Source: Vibrio metoecus
GTDB lineage: Bacteria; Pseudomonadota; Gammaproteobacteria; Enterobacterales; Vibrionaceae
DNA: 64,000 bases
Direction of reading: 5' to 3'
NCBI RefSeq assembly: GCF_000696385.1
Contig: NZ_JJMN01000046.1
Location: 548,210 to 612,209, forward strand
Part shown: positions 40,072-51,235 of the stretch, in pieces
How the letters are laid out: each line of letters begins with the position of its first letter
How positions within the stretch are numbered: the stretch's first letter is position 1
Position numbers and translations under genes: made by a program
The notes under the pieces: generated by a model
Seen by the model: only the letters and a program-made list of their open reading frames with translations
Databases searched by the model: none
What the model was told of the DNA's origin: nothing

Positions 40072-40218
40072 GAGCATTATGGAGACGAATTAGTAAATTT
40101 ACTGCGAACTAAGAATTTAGAAGCGAAAAAACACTATGTGCTAACAAAGAAAGGGGCAAAAGTTTGTTGTCATGTCGACCTAGTTGATTGTAGGAGTTAT
40201 GGGGATTCCGTTCGGTAG
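40072..40218 (+). other. Possible gene remnant (about 48 codons, no start codon)
   Basis: An open stretch without ATG between the defence gene and the integrase remnant, reading LLRTKNLEAKKHYVLTKKGA then KVCCHVDLVDC. It could be the tail of a lost gene. Too short to assign; listed so the gap is accounted for. Confidence 0.25.
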
Positions 40219-40222
40219 GATC

Positions 40223-40245
40223 AAAAAACCGCCTAATCGGCGGTT
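40223..40245 (-). terminator. Terminator of the integrase remnant
   Basis: Stem AACCGCC / GGCGGTT (40227-40245); on the minus strand it is followed by six T. It overlaps the integrase stop codon. Confidence 0.8.
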
Positions 40246-40513
40246 ATTGATTTCTTACTTTTTCTAGCTCCTGCCAAACGCGTTCAGACTCTTTCTTGTT
40301 CGATTCAACCAGCCATTTACCGTAGACCCTTGCGACCATGGTGATATCTGCGTGGCCCATTTGTTGTGCTAAGTAACTTACGTTGACATTGGCATGAGTG
40401 ATCATCCAACTGGCGTAGGTATGTCGCAGTTGATACTGATTACGGTAACGGACGCCTCCTTTCTTACACAGTGCCGTCCATATTCGGCTGAGCGCACATT
40501 TGCCGTAATGTTT
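40244..40513 (-). pseudogene. Tyrosine recombinase (phage integrase), C-terminal remnant
   Basis: About 88 residues match the end of an integrase catalytic domain: NQYQLRHTYASWMITH (with the conserved RHTYAS), QQMGHADITMVARVYGKW (with the catalytic tyrosine), then a charged tail. The N-terminal three quarters are missing: the frame runs directly into the end of the accD-like gene, so the integrase was cut when that segment arrived. The first catalytic arginine lies in the missing part, so it cannot be active. Confidence 0.85.
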
Positions 40514-41412
40514 TAACCGTTGGAAGAATGAAAACTCATACGCTCTATATCCAATGGAGTGGTGGTATTGGTTATTTTAGCGATCAGTCCCCCAATTCGT
40601 TTACGCATATCACGTCTATCCACAATCATATCTAGAGCGCCATGCTCTAAGAGGAATTCACTTTGCTGAAAGTCTTCTGGTAGTTTCTCTCGAACGGTTT
40701 GTTCTATAACTCGGCGCCCGGCAAACCCGATCCTTGCTTTCGGTTCGCCAATGTTAATGTCACCCAACATGGCGACACTTGCAGATACTCCCCCATAAGT
40801 TTGATCGGTTAACACTGAGATGTAGGGCAATTTAGCCATTGATAACTGATTCAATGCGGCACTGGTTTTAGCCATCTGCATCAATGCAATGAGTGATTCT
40901 TGCATTCGAGCACCCCCCACCAAGACAGAAAAGCACACCAATCCACAATTTGCATCAATAGCAGCGTCAACAGCCCGAACAAAACGCGCGCCTACCACGG
41001 ACCCCATTGAACCGGCCATAAAAGAGAATTCGAATGCGCAAGCGACAACAGGTAAGCCCATCACTTTTCCCTTAATCACAACCAGTGCATCTTTTTCACC
41101 AGTGCTTTTCTGTGCTTGAGTAAGGCGTTCTTTATAGCGTTTTAAGTCCTTAAAATTGAGCAAATCTCTTGGTTCACATTCGCTTGCTATTTCGATTCGC
41201 TCTCCTTTATCCAAAAAGCTGTCTAATCGTTGGCGAGCACCCATCCGCAGATGGTGATCGCATTTGGGGCATACTGAGAGATTATCCTGGAGTGCTATTC
41301 GGAATAAGATCTGCTCGCATGAGGGGCATTTAGTCCATACACCTTCAGGAATTGATGCTTTACGTACATTAATGATGTTTTTCTTATCCAATAGCTTTTC
41401 TAGCCAACTCAT
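40513..41412 (-). CDS. Second AccD (acetyl-CoA carboxylase carboxyltransferase beta subunit), variant form
   Basis: A 299-residue full-length AccD homologue. The zinc ribbon (C29, C32, C48, C51; KCPSCEQ and VCPKCDHH) and the crotonase-type core ([25 protein letters not shown]) are kept. Two conserved active-site stretches differ from E. coli AccD as I remember it: CFSASGGARM becomes [11 protein letters not shown], one residue longer, and TDPTMGG becomes TDQTYGG. The Tyr206 here aligns with Met203 of E. coli, the site where M203L gives andrimid resistance. Housekeeping accD normally lies elsewhere next to folC, so this is an extra copy, probably a drug-insensitive replacement subunit. A LysR gene is divergent. 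Alternative: an altered-specificity carboxyltransferase. Confidence 0.85.
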   Translation of the reverse strand: MSWLEKLLDKKNIINVRKASIPEGVWTKCPSCEQILFRIALQDNLSVCPKCDHHLRMGARQRLDSFLDKGERIEIASECEPRDLLNFKDLKRYKERLTQAQKSTGEKDALVVIKGKVMGLPVVACAFEFSFMAGSMGSVVGARFVRAVDAAIDANCGLVCFSVLVGGARMQESLIALMQMAKTSAALNQLSMAKLPYISVLTDQTYGGVSASVAMLGDINIGEPKARIGFAGRRVIEQTVREKLPEDFQQSEFLLEHGALDMIVDRRDMRKRIGGLIAKITNTTTPLDIERMSFHSSNG

Positions 41413-41520
41413 GGGGAAACCTTACTCAAATACCGTTAAGAAAGAGTATTGTATTAGCCTGACTTGGGTAATAAAGTGGCAATTCTTGGTTTAATAATCC
41501 CATTAAATGGGACTGAATGT
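41413..41520. promoter_or_regulatory. Divergent promoter region between accD paralogue and LysR gene, with two inverted repeats
   Basis: CTTA-N12-TAAG at 41421-41440 has the shape of a LysR-type site (T-N11-A) and overlaps the accD ribosome site region. A perfect palindrome TCCCATT-A-AATGGGA (41498-41512) ends nine bases before the LysR start. Together they suggest that the LysR protein controls both genes. Confidence 0.5.
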
Positions 41521-42420
41521 ATGCTTGATAAGATTGAACAGCAGTGGTTAAAAAGTTTTCATTGTGTCTATGAGAACAACAGCTTTAAACGAGCGGCGGA
41601 ATTTTTAGGTTTACCCACATCCAATGTCAGCCGTCATGTTGCCCTTTTGGAAGAGCGGCTGGATATACGGCTATTTGATCGAACGACACGCCGCATTGCA
41701 GCGACTGATGCGGGTGACCATCTTTATTGGCGTACACAACCATTGTTGGAAAAGCTGAATGATGCTCTTGAGGAGGTGACTCTTCATGCAAACCAAGTAA
41801 TAGGCCAGCTTAACGTGTTAATGCCTGACTCACCGGCTTTAGCTCAAGCTGTGGTTTCTTTTTGTCTCCGGCACCCCTCTATTTCATTATGTTGTGATAC
41901 GAGCATCAGCCCGAAAGAGGATCTGCTTGATGGTTTTGACATCGTTTTAAGTTTTCATCGGGGTAAGCTCGAAGATAACAGTTGGGTTGCTCAAGAGATT
42001 AAACGGTGGCCAAGTGCTGTTGTGGCATCGCCCCAAATACTACAGCGCTTTCCAAGACCCTTTCAGATGAGCGATTTAAAACATGTTCCATGTATTAATA
42101 GTTTTACCGCAATAAATGGAGCGCCATGGATATTTAAAAACGCTAAAGGTGAGCTGATTATTCAAAAAGTACAATCGGCTTTTAAAGTGAACAGTGGGCA
42201 TCTTGCCAAAACAGGGGCTACATCTGGTTTAGGCTTTGCGATACTTCCTACCGAATTTTGCCAGTCTGAGATAGAGGCAGGGACTTTGGAAGTGGTTGAA
42301 ATGGAATATCAACCCGCTGATCTTGTTCTATATGCTTTTTATTCCTCTAGAAAGCACTTAGCTAAGAAAATTAAGATGTTTATTGAACATCTGAAGTATC
42401 ACGCAAATCTCGTCAACTGA
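41521..42420 (+). CDS. LysR family regulator beside the accD paralogue
   Basis: 299 residues from the ATG at 41521 (MLDKIEQQWLKSF). The HTH is FKRAAEFLGLPTSNVSRHVALLE; the rest is a substrate-binding-like effector domain (DSPALAQAVVSFC, GFDIVLSFH). It resembles the group of LysR regulators that control a divergent neighbour. The pairing suggests it senses a fatty-acid synthesis inhibitor or a related metabolite, which is inference from position. An earlier in-frame start at 41464 lies inside the palindromic region and is less likely. Confidence 0.85.
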   Translation: MLDKIEQQWLKSFHCVYENNSFKRAAEFLGLPTSNVSRHVALLEERLDIRLFDRTTRRIAATDAGDHLYWRTQPLLEKLNDALEEVTLHANQVIGQLNVLMPDSPALAQAVVSFCLRHPSISLCCDTSISPKEDLLDGFDIVLSFHRGKLEDNSWVAQEIKRWPSAVVASPQILQRFPRPFQMSDLKHVPCINSFTAINGAPWIFKNAKGELIIQKVQSAFKVNSGHLAKTGATSGLGFAILPTEFCQSEIEAGTLEVVEMEYQPADLVLYAFYSSRKHLAKKIKMFIEHLKYHANLVN

Positions 42421-42540
42421 GTTGAATACTTGATTCGAAAGACACTGGGGCTTTGTTGCGTAACTCAGCCCCACAATAAACCCACCCATTAGATGTATAA
42501 GAGGCAACATGGCAATTTGGCTCAGGGGTGGGTTTGGCTG
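42421..42540. repeat. Hairpin-rich gap, possibly a degenerate insertion-sequence end
   Basis: Contains TGGGGCT/AGCCCCA (42446-42473) and a wider AAACCCACCC/GGGTGGGTTT pair (42478-42535). The string GGGGCTTTGTTGCGTAA resembles the terminal repeat of IS5-family elements, but no transposase piece is present. It may also simply terminate the LysR and pbpG genes, which converge here. Confidence 0.35.
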
Positions 42541-43496
42541 CTAACTTTTGTAATCACTGATTTTGGCAATTTGCTCTTGGCTGCGTTGCTTTTTGTATTG
42601 TTTCGCATCGGCCGGGATCGGGGTGACTTTGCCGGTTTCTAACCAAGTTCTCAAACGGGTGGCATCACCGACAGGGGAAAGTTTGCCCTTGGTATCTAAG
42701 CACAACAAAAAGCGACTTGGCGTTTACCCATCTGTGTGCGCATCACAAGACAATGTCCTGCGGCATTGGTAAACCCTGTTTTGGTTAGGTCAATTTTCCA
42801 ATTGTCGTTGTGCACCAATCGGTTAGTGTTGCGAAAATCGAGCGTGTATCGCGGTTTGGCAAAGGTGACGGTTTTCTTGTCTGTAGAGCTTAACTGACCC
42901 AACATAGGATATTTTTTACTGGCTTTAAGTAATAGAACAAGGTCACGAGCGCTAGAAACATTTTGTTCAGATAGACCTGTGGGTTCCACAAAACGAGTAT
43001 TTTTCATTCCTAAGGCTTTAGCTTTAGCATTCATGGCTTTGATGAAGGCTTTATAACCACCGGGATAATGATGGGCAAGGCTGGCTGCCGCTCGGTTTTC
43101 TGATGACATTAAAGCCAGTAATAACATCTCTTTACGGCTGATTTCACTGCCGATACGCACTCGGGAGTGAACCCCTTTCATTTCTTTGGCTTCTTTGATG
43201 GTGATGGGGAGTTTGGTATCCATGGGCAGTTTAGCGTCTAACGTGACCATTGCTGTCATCAATTTCGTGACAGAGGCGATCGGTTTAACCGCATCTGGGT
43301 TACTCGAATAGATCACTTCATTGGTTTTAAGATCAATCACGAGTGCGCTGTGTGCGGCGAGTTCTTGCTTCTTTACGGTTTTCTTCACCGTGGCTTTTGA
43401 GGTGGCAGTGGCCGAATCGGCGGAATGCGTTGGTGTAGCAAGCATTAAACTGCTGCATACCAAAAAAACACTACCAAGGAGAGAGAGCATCTTCAT
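42541..43496 (-). CDS. pbpG: D-alanyl-D-alanine endopeptidase PbpG (one frame break)
   Basis: Low-molecular-weight penicillin-binding protein that cuts peptidoglycan cross-links in the periplasm. It has a signal peptide, then the SXXK motif in [14 protein letters not shown], and the KTG motif in [13 protein letters not shown]. The frame closes early after KRQVAF at the five-T run on the minus strand (plus 42707-42711). With six T it continues [19 protein letters not shown] to a stop at 42541, giving about 317 residues, the family length. One base is therefore probably missing. Confidence 0.9.
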
Positions 43497-43797
43497 GTTG
43501 ATTTCACTGAGTGGTTGGTTAAGTCAAAGGTTCGGTATGTAACAGGGTTGCTGATAAGTATAAGAGGCCTAGTTGCAGACAAATAGGAAGCAAATTGAAA
43601 ATATATTTGTGCTCAAATACTGGAAATTCCCTGATCGCAGTATACGATTTTGAGCGCTGAGCTTATGTGAAATACGCGCGTTAGAAAAGGTGTCCATCTG
43701 ACGCAAGTCGCACTTAATGATAAAGTTTAATGATTTAAGTGCGACTTAATGAGGAACCATGTCTTATCCATCATGAGTGTGATGATGGGTTGGCGAT
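43497..43797. other. Intergenic region with a perfect 13-base inverted repeat
   Basis: AAGTCGCACTTAA (43705-43717) and its exact complement TTAAGTGCGACTT (43735-43747) flank a 17-base AT-rich loop. No T run follows, so it is not a standard terminator. It lies upstream of pbpG and downstream of the small gene at 43798-44034. It could be an operator, a small RNA hairpin or a mobile-repeat remnant. No gene otherwise. Confidence 0.55.
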
Positions 43798-44034
43798 TTA
43801 ATGAGCCAATGGTGCACTTAATTCTTCAAATTGAGAGATATCCCAATCACTTAAACTATCGGTGACTTTACCAACCAAGGGGAGTAATCGCCACGCTTCA
43901 CGTTCACGAAACGGGTGGTTTGTGATCACCGCATAACCGGCAATGCAACAACGGCCGCCTTTAGAGCGAATAAAATCGGCAATCGTATTCACGGCTTCAT
44001 CACTGTATGACTCGATCTTATAAAGATTATCCAT
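43798..44034 (-). CDS. Small hypothetical protein (78 residues)
   Basis: Start taken at the ATG at 44034 (MDNLYKIESYSDEAV), which has GGAGG nine bases upstream; the longer frame has no such site. The protein is hydrophilic with a central CCIAGYAVITNHPFRERE stretch. I do not recognise the family. It is divergent from ompW. Confidence 0.65.
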   Translation of the reverse strand: MDNLYKIESYSDEAVNTIADFIRSKGGRCCIAGYAVITNHPFREREAWRLLPLVGKVTDSLSDWDISQFEELSAPLAH

Positions 44035-44185
44035 GTTGTTATCCTCCGTTTGGGGAACATGGAATTTATTGCATATTTGATGCCATGATGGCACGCCAAG
44101 ACCGCATTAGATGAGTGTTATGAATGTTTGCAAAAAGTGATGCAAGTTGCAAAAGTGCATTATTGATGTACCTAAATGATGCAAA

Positions 44186-44199
44186 TTGATTTCCATCAA
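44186..44199 (+). promoter_or_regulatory. FNR-type site in the ompW promoter
   Basis: TTGAT-TTCC-ATCAA is a perfect match to the FNR consensus. TACTGT at 44221-44226 can serve as the -10 element, which puts the FNR centre near -41, the usual activator position. OmpW of enterobacteria is FNR-controlled, so this fits. Confidence 0.75.
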
Positions 44200-44274
44200 G
44201 TTTGTGTGGTTTTTGTGTGCTACTGTGCGCGCAACAGAAAGATAACAATAGCCCTACACAAAAAGGAAAACGTA

Positions 44275-44919
44275 ATGAAAAAAACACTTTGCGGTTTATC
44301 CGTGCTTGCAGCCCTTATGTCTACTCACGTTATGGCACATCAAGAAGGTGATGTTATTGTCCGTGTCGGTGTCGCTTCGGTAGTGCCTAATGACAGCAGT
44401 GACAAAATCTTAGGCAGCCAAAGTGAACTTGCCGTTAACAGCAACACTCAACTGGGTTTAACTCTTGGTTATATGTTTACGGATAACATCAGTTTTGAAG
44501 TGTTAGCCGCAACGCCATTCTCACACAAAATTTCAACGGACCTCTTGGGTCTCGGTGATATTGCTGAAACCAAACATCTGCCGCCAACGTTCATGGTTCA
44601 ATACTACTTTGGCGAATCAGGTTCGACTTTCCGTCCTTATGTTGGTGCCGGTTTGAACTACACCACCTTCTTTGATGAAGGTTTTAATAGCACGGGCAAC
44701 AATGCCACGCTGACGGATCTGAAATTGGATGATTCATGGGGACTGGCTGCGAATGCGGGGTTTGACTACAAACTTAACGAGAGTTGGTTCCTTAACGCCT
44801 CTGTCTGGTATGCCAATATTGAAACGACTGCCAGTTACAAGTTTGGTGGCGCGGCACAATCGACGGATGTAAAAATTAACCCTTGGGTATTTATGATCGC
44901 CGGTGGTTATACATTCTAG
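44275..44919 (+). CDS. ompW: Outer membrane protein OmpW
   Basis: A 214-residue eight-stranded barrel with a signal peptide (ends VMA), then HQEGDVIVRVGVASV, the OmpW signature start of the mature protein, PPTFMVQYYF, FRPYVGAGLNYT and a terminal phenylalanine (AGGYTF). It forms a narrow hydrophobic channel in the outer membrane. Starts at the ATG at 44275 after AAAAGGAAAA. The FNR-type site upstream suggests higher expression without oxygen. Confidence 0.95.
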   Translation: MKKTLCGLSVLAALMSTHVMAHQEGDVIVRVGVASVVPNDSSDKILGSQSELAVNSNTQLGLTLGYMFTDNISFEVLAATPFSHKISTDLLGLGDIAETKHLPPTFMVQYYFGESGSTFRPYVGAGLNYTTFFDEGFNSTGNNATLTDLKLDDSWGLAANAGFDYKLNESWFLNASVWYANIETTASYKFGGAAQSTDVKINPWVFMIAGGYTF

Positions 44920-44932
44920 ACCGAGATCCTCA

Positions 44933-44967
44933 AATAAAGCTGCAATTGTGCGGCTTTATTTTTTTGT
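44933..44967 (+). terminator. Rho-independent terminator of ompW
   Basis: Stem AAATAAAGC-GC / GC-GCTTTATTT with an AATTGT loop and seven T. Confidence 0.85.
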
Positions 44968-47141
<2,174 letters not shown>

Positions 47142-47162
47142 GTTCATTTCTGCTCAAAAATA

Positions 47163-47187
47163 AAGCGCACTCTTAGAGTGCGCTTGT
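47163..47187. terminator. Terminator between hapA and volA
   Basis: Perfect stem AAGCGCACTC / GAGTGCGCTT with a three-base loop, between convergent genes. Confidence 0.8.
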
Positions 47188-47210
47188 TCATGGAGGGTAA
47201 CCCAGTTGTT

Positions 47211-49601
47211 TTATTTCAAGACAGCGGTATTGGCAATGGCACCTAAACTGTCATCAAAAAGGAAATCAGCGGTTTCAGTTTGCATCTCAACATGGTGAAA
47301 ACGATCAGCTAGGCCTGAATCTTGGGGGGCAACAAAGGTCGAGTGTTTCGCCGTGCTGCTAAACTGAACAAAACTGTTTGTGGCGTAAGGTGTTGTCTGT
47401 GCTGCATTGACAGAGTTTAAGCTCAGCAAAGTCGCGAGTGGTTCAGTACCTGCAAATTGTGGGCTGAGATACACCAATTGGCCACCAGGGTTACTGACGC
47501 TATTAGGTACCACGCTATCGCCATCCACTTCTGAGAAGTAAAGGGCGGTTGTGAGTGCGCCACTGCTCAGTTTGGTACTGACCACTGAATATGGGTCAAT
47601 AGTGTCTAGCAGAGTTTGTGCGGCATACGAGAACAGTTGGAAGCCCGAGGTGACCTGAGCCAACTGCTCTTGAGTGGCTAAGTTGGTAAACAAGGTATAG
47701 CAAGCAGAATCGTCTAGGCTGGCACATTGAGCATCAGCAACCCCTTTGTATTCCGTGCTAGCACTTAATGCCACATTGTGTTTGATCTGCGGACCAAAGA
47801 AATCCGAGCCCAATAACAGGTTAGAAATTTGCCCGCCTGAGTTTTGAATCGCCGCCGCAGAAAAACTGTAGAGCGCATTGGCTGAAGCAGAGCCTAACGT
47901 TTTATTGCTTTCGGCCACTGCGGAGGTGCCAACGATGCCACCCAAGGAGTGACCAAGCATACGTACTTTAGTAGACCCAGTACCCACATTGATACTAGAG
48001 AGTGGCGTGCCTGTGAACAGCGGCTGTGAAACGGTTAACGCAGCACGTAGTCCCAATACATCGAGGATGCTTTGGCGCAAGTTATCCCGCGCGACAGCCA
48101 AGTAGGTGAGGTTGATGTAAGCAAGGGGATCACTATTGGCCGAGCGTGTGCTGTCTAAACTGCGTTCACCGTGCAGCGGTAAATCAATCGCAATCACGGC
48201 AAGCCCTGCTGCGGTGAGATTTTTAGCAAATGCATAAGCATTTTCTTTCGCCGATGTCACACCGTGTTGATAGATAACAATATCCGTTGGGGTACTGCCA
48301 TGAGGCGTAAACAGCAAAAACGGCACATCTTGCACTGATTTCACTTTCGGCACAGGGGAGTAACGCGTGATATAGCGGTCGGGATCCAGCGGTGTGCCAT
48401 CTGATTTCGTCAATGTTAGGCCAATCAGCTTGAGCTGTTCACTTGCATCAGTGGCGAGCTTGCTGGTATCAATCCCTGCGGCAAGCAGTTGGCTGCCGAT
48501 CGCAAATTGCTCATTGCTGTCTGCGAGTGCGGCTTTGATTTTGGCTAAGCTTGGCATTGCAGATTCAAACGGTTGGGTATTCCATTTACTGCCGGTTTCG
48601 AGGTAGTAAGGCAGACGTACTGTGCCTTTGGTTACATCAACAGTGTTATCCGTGTATGTACCTATAATGGCTGCTTTTTTATCTGCGCCAATATAGGTAC
48701 TGAAATTGTCATCCGCTGTCAGAGCGGCAGCTAAGTCAACGGGTGTGCCTAATTGCATTGTGTAAGCCGTATCGAGCCCAATGCCAGTTTGTTTCCACAC
48801 TGCCTCTAATTGGTTACTACCACTGGCAAACGCCGATGCGGTTGCGCCGCGTGTGGCAAACAGCGTATTACTGACGGATTGAGTGGAAAACCAAGTTGAG
48901 TAAACGATTTGAGTATCATCTACCCCACTGAGTTGGAAGATTTTCTCTACACCTTGAGTGACTTTTTGCAGTGTTGCAATGTCTCCTTCGGCGTAAATTT
49001 TTTTCTTGGATTTTAGAGCCGCGTAGCTAGACGAGGTGCCCACAGGGTCGCCGTTAGCGTCGGTGACCGCGGAGGTGACCGCCAGAATATACTCCGAGGA
49101 GGCATTCAGTGCTTTGGTCGGTACGATGAGAATTTTATCGGAAGCGGCACTGGAGATAGCGGTGTAATCCACCCCATTGGTCAGTAAGGTTTTGATGGTC
49201 GGCGATCCGGTCATTGAATCAGTTAACTCATACAAATAGATGCCGGAAGAGATCACGCCATCGGCTAATCCTGCGCCTTTAAAATCAAGGAATAGCGGCA
49301 TGGTGATTGGCCAACCATCCACTTGCCCCATCGCGACCAATGGGTTAGAGCCAGAAGTATTGCTTCCTGGCGGAATTTCTAATGTGCCGTCACTGGCATT
49401 CATCAAAGCAAAAGAGGGGAGAGGCACGTTAGCATTACTGCCACTTAACGCAAATTTGATAGTGGTATCACGTTGCAATGCTTGCTGAATATAGGATTCA
49501 TACTCAACCGTGGTGCTGTCACCAGAGCTGGTTGTTTCATCGCCACAGCCGACTAACCAGAGTGCTGAGCAAAGAAGAGAAATCTTAATTATCTGTTTCA
49601 T
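47211..49601 (-). CDS. volA: VolA-type surface lysophospholipase lipoprotein
   Basis: A 796-residue lipoprotein (lipobox WLVGC, then DETTSSGDS). The C-terminal half has an alpha/beta hydrolase fold with the nucleophile elbow GHSLGGIVG and an oxyanion-type HG ([12 protein letters not shown]). VolA of V. cholerae is a surface-exposed lysophospholipase that frees fatty acids from host lysophosphatidylcholine, to be taken up by FadL. The gene follows fadL by 15 bases, exactly as expected for that pair. Confidence 0.9.
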   Translation of the reverse strand: MKQIIKISLLCSALWLVGCGDETTSSGDSTTVEYESYIQQALQRDTTIKFALSGSNANVPLPSFALMNASDGTLEIPPGSNTSGSNPLVAMGQVDGWPITMPLFLDFKGAGLADGVISSGIYLYELTDSMTGSPTIKTLLTNGVDYTAISSAASDKILIVPTKALNASSEYILAVTSAVTDANGDPVGTSSSYAALKSKKKIYAEGDIATLQKVTQGVEKIFQLSGVDDTQIVYSTWFSTQSVSNTLFATRGATASAFASGSNQLEAVWKQTGIGLDTAYTMQLGTPVDLAAALTADDNFSTYIGADKKAAIIGTYTDNTVDVTKGTVRLPYYLETGSKWNTQPFESAMPSLAKIKAALADSNEQFAIGSQLLAAGIDTSKLATDASEQLKLIGLTLTKSDGTPLDPDRYITRYSPVPKVKSVQDVPFLLFTPHGSTPTDIVIYQHGVTSAKENAYAFAKNLTAAGLAVIAIDLPLHGERSLDSTRSANSDPLAYINLTYLAVARDNLRQSILDVLGLRAALTVSQPLFTGTPLSSINVGTGSTKVRMLGHSLGGIVGTSAVAESNKTLGSASANALYSFSAAAIQNSGGQISNLLLGSDFFGPQIKHNVALSASTEYKGVADAQCASLDDSACYTLFTNLATQEQLAQVTSGFQLFSYAAQTLLDTIDPYSVVSTKLSSGALTTALYFSEVDGDSVVPNSVSNPGGQLVYLSPQFAGTEPLATLLSLNSVNAAQTTPYATNSFVQFSSTAKHSTFVAPQDSGLADRFHHVEMQTETADFLFDDSLGAIANTAVLK

Positions 49602-49616
49602 GTTCGGCTCCGGAAA

Positions 49617-50853
49617 TCAGTTAAAACGATAGTTAAATTGCAGAGCGCTGATGTAGGCGACCGCCTCAGAATCAAATTTGAGGTTTTCCCCAACTTGGTT
49701 GGTTTCGATGAACGAACCTTTACGGCTTTGTACGAGGGCAAAAACCGGCATCCATAGTCAGTTGCGGAGTCACGCTATAAGTCACCCCCGCTGAATACCA
49801 AAAGCGGTCACTGTCGGGAATACTCAACGTTGCCTTACCGGCTTGCTCATCAAAGGCGAAACCGGCACGTAATGTCCAAGTCGCATTGAGGGTGTAAGTT
49901 GTACCGACTGACCAGCGGCCGTTGTCTTCGTATTTCTCTATTTTCTGGAAACAAATTCCATCTTTACATTGGCCTGAGGTGGCTGTTAGCTCTTTAAAAC
50001 TGCTCCAATCGGTTTGTTGGTAGCTGTAATGCACCGCCCATTGGTTATTCAACTGATGAAAACCAGACAATTCCCAAATGGCAGGAAGTTCAATTTTCAG
50101 CTGTCCCGGCACCACAGCGCTGGTGGCGATGCCGGAGTCATAACTGGAAAACTCACCATCATCAAAATTAAGTTTAACGCGTGAACGGTAGCCAAAACCG
50201 ATGCGGTTTTGGTCATCCAATTCGTAAAGTGCACCAATATTCCAACCGAAACCCACGGTTTCACCGGTCATGCCAATCAAATTGTCGCTAGGGCTTCCAC
50301 CAAGGAATGGGGCTAGCCCACCTTTATGGCGCGTGAGCTCTGCTTTTGCGGCGACCAGATCCAAACCAAAACCTAGACTGAATTCTTGGTTAACGCGATA
50401 GGCAATATTGGGGTTAAGGTTGATGGAAATTAAAGAGGTATCTCCCGCTAAATCGCCCGCATAAATCTCATTGGGATAGTCTGTTGCCACGCCGTAAGTG
50501 GTAAACATGGCAAAGCCCCATGCCCATTGGTCATTAATGGGACTGATGTAATAAGCCGCAGGGACAATTTGCATCGGCGCGACATCTTTCATCGATTGAT
50601 GGTTTGATAGGTCATCCACGTTGACTTCGGGATCGACGATAGAGAGTGCGCCAGAGAATTGTGCCGTATCGAACAGCATCATGGCCGCTGGGTTGCGTGC
50701 CAGCACACTGGCGTTATCGGCGACGGCTGCTTCACCGGAAAAAGCGCGGCCTAAGCCTGATGCAGAGTGTTCGGCTACTTGGAAGCCTGCTGCGCTGGCG
50801 TGTCCCGCTAAGAGCACGCCCATACATGCAGCAAGTGAAGATTTGTTCAACAT
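49617..50853 (-). CDS. fadL: FadL-type long-chain fatty acid outer-membrane transporter (one frame break)
   Basis: Signal peptide ends ASA, then the FadL hatch motif (GFQVAEHSASGLGRAFSGEA, NPAAMM), then a long barrel. As sequenced it stops early after TMDAGF. Taking one A from the run at 49740-49744 lets it continue ALVQSRKGSFIETNQVG to a final FNYRFN, giving about 412 residues with an aromatic-rich end. It brings long-chain fatty acids across the outer membrane, and works with VolA in one operon. Confidence 0.92.
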
Positions 50854-51096
50854 TCTCGACCTCCTGAGGTCTTAGTTATTGTCGTTATTCCATTGACGAT
50901 CCTGCAAGTCACTTACCCACTTCAATGTGCGTTTGGACTGAGCAGTACAAAGCGCTTTGGGTGCGAGAAAGATCAAGCATAGTTTGATGTTTAATTTTGT
51001 GTTAATGTGATGTCAAAGGTAATGGCGGATTTATTTTCAAGATGGGGCGAAAGATAGAGATTTAATTCAAGTGAATCAATGAATTAAATGTGTTTT

Positions 51097-51109
51097 CTGG
51101 TTGTACCAG
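51097..51109. promoter_or_regulatory. FadR-like operator upstream of fadL
   Basis: CTGGT-TGT-ACCAG is a perfect inverted repeat matching the FadR core (CTGGT...ACCAG). It lies about 245 bases before fadL in the gap 50854-51235, which otherwise contains no gene. FadR controls fatty-acid uptake genes, so the fadL-volA operon is a likely target. Confidence 0.6.
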
Positions 51110-51235
51110 TATAAGTTTGTTGAGTTTACAGTAAGTTACAACGAAAGGGTGATATTGCACACTTTTCTAATCTAAGCCTAGGTTTGATAGAAGGTTTTAA
51201 CCAGAGGCATCATCACTATGCCTCTGGTTGATGGG

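Noticed and set aside
42421..42540. A complete insertion sequence
   Set aside because: Only 120 bases and no transposase; the terminal-repeat likeness is weak.
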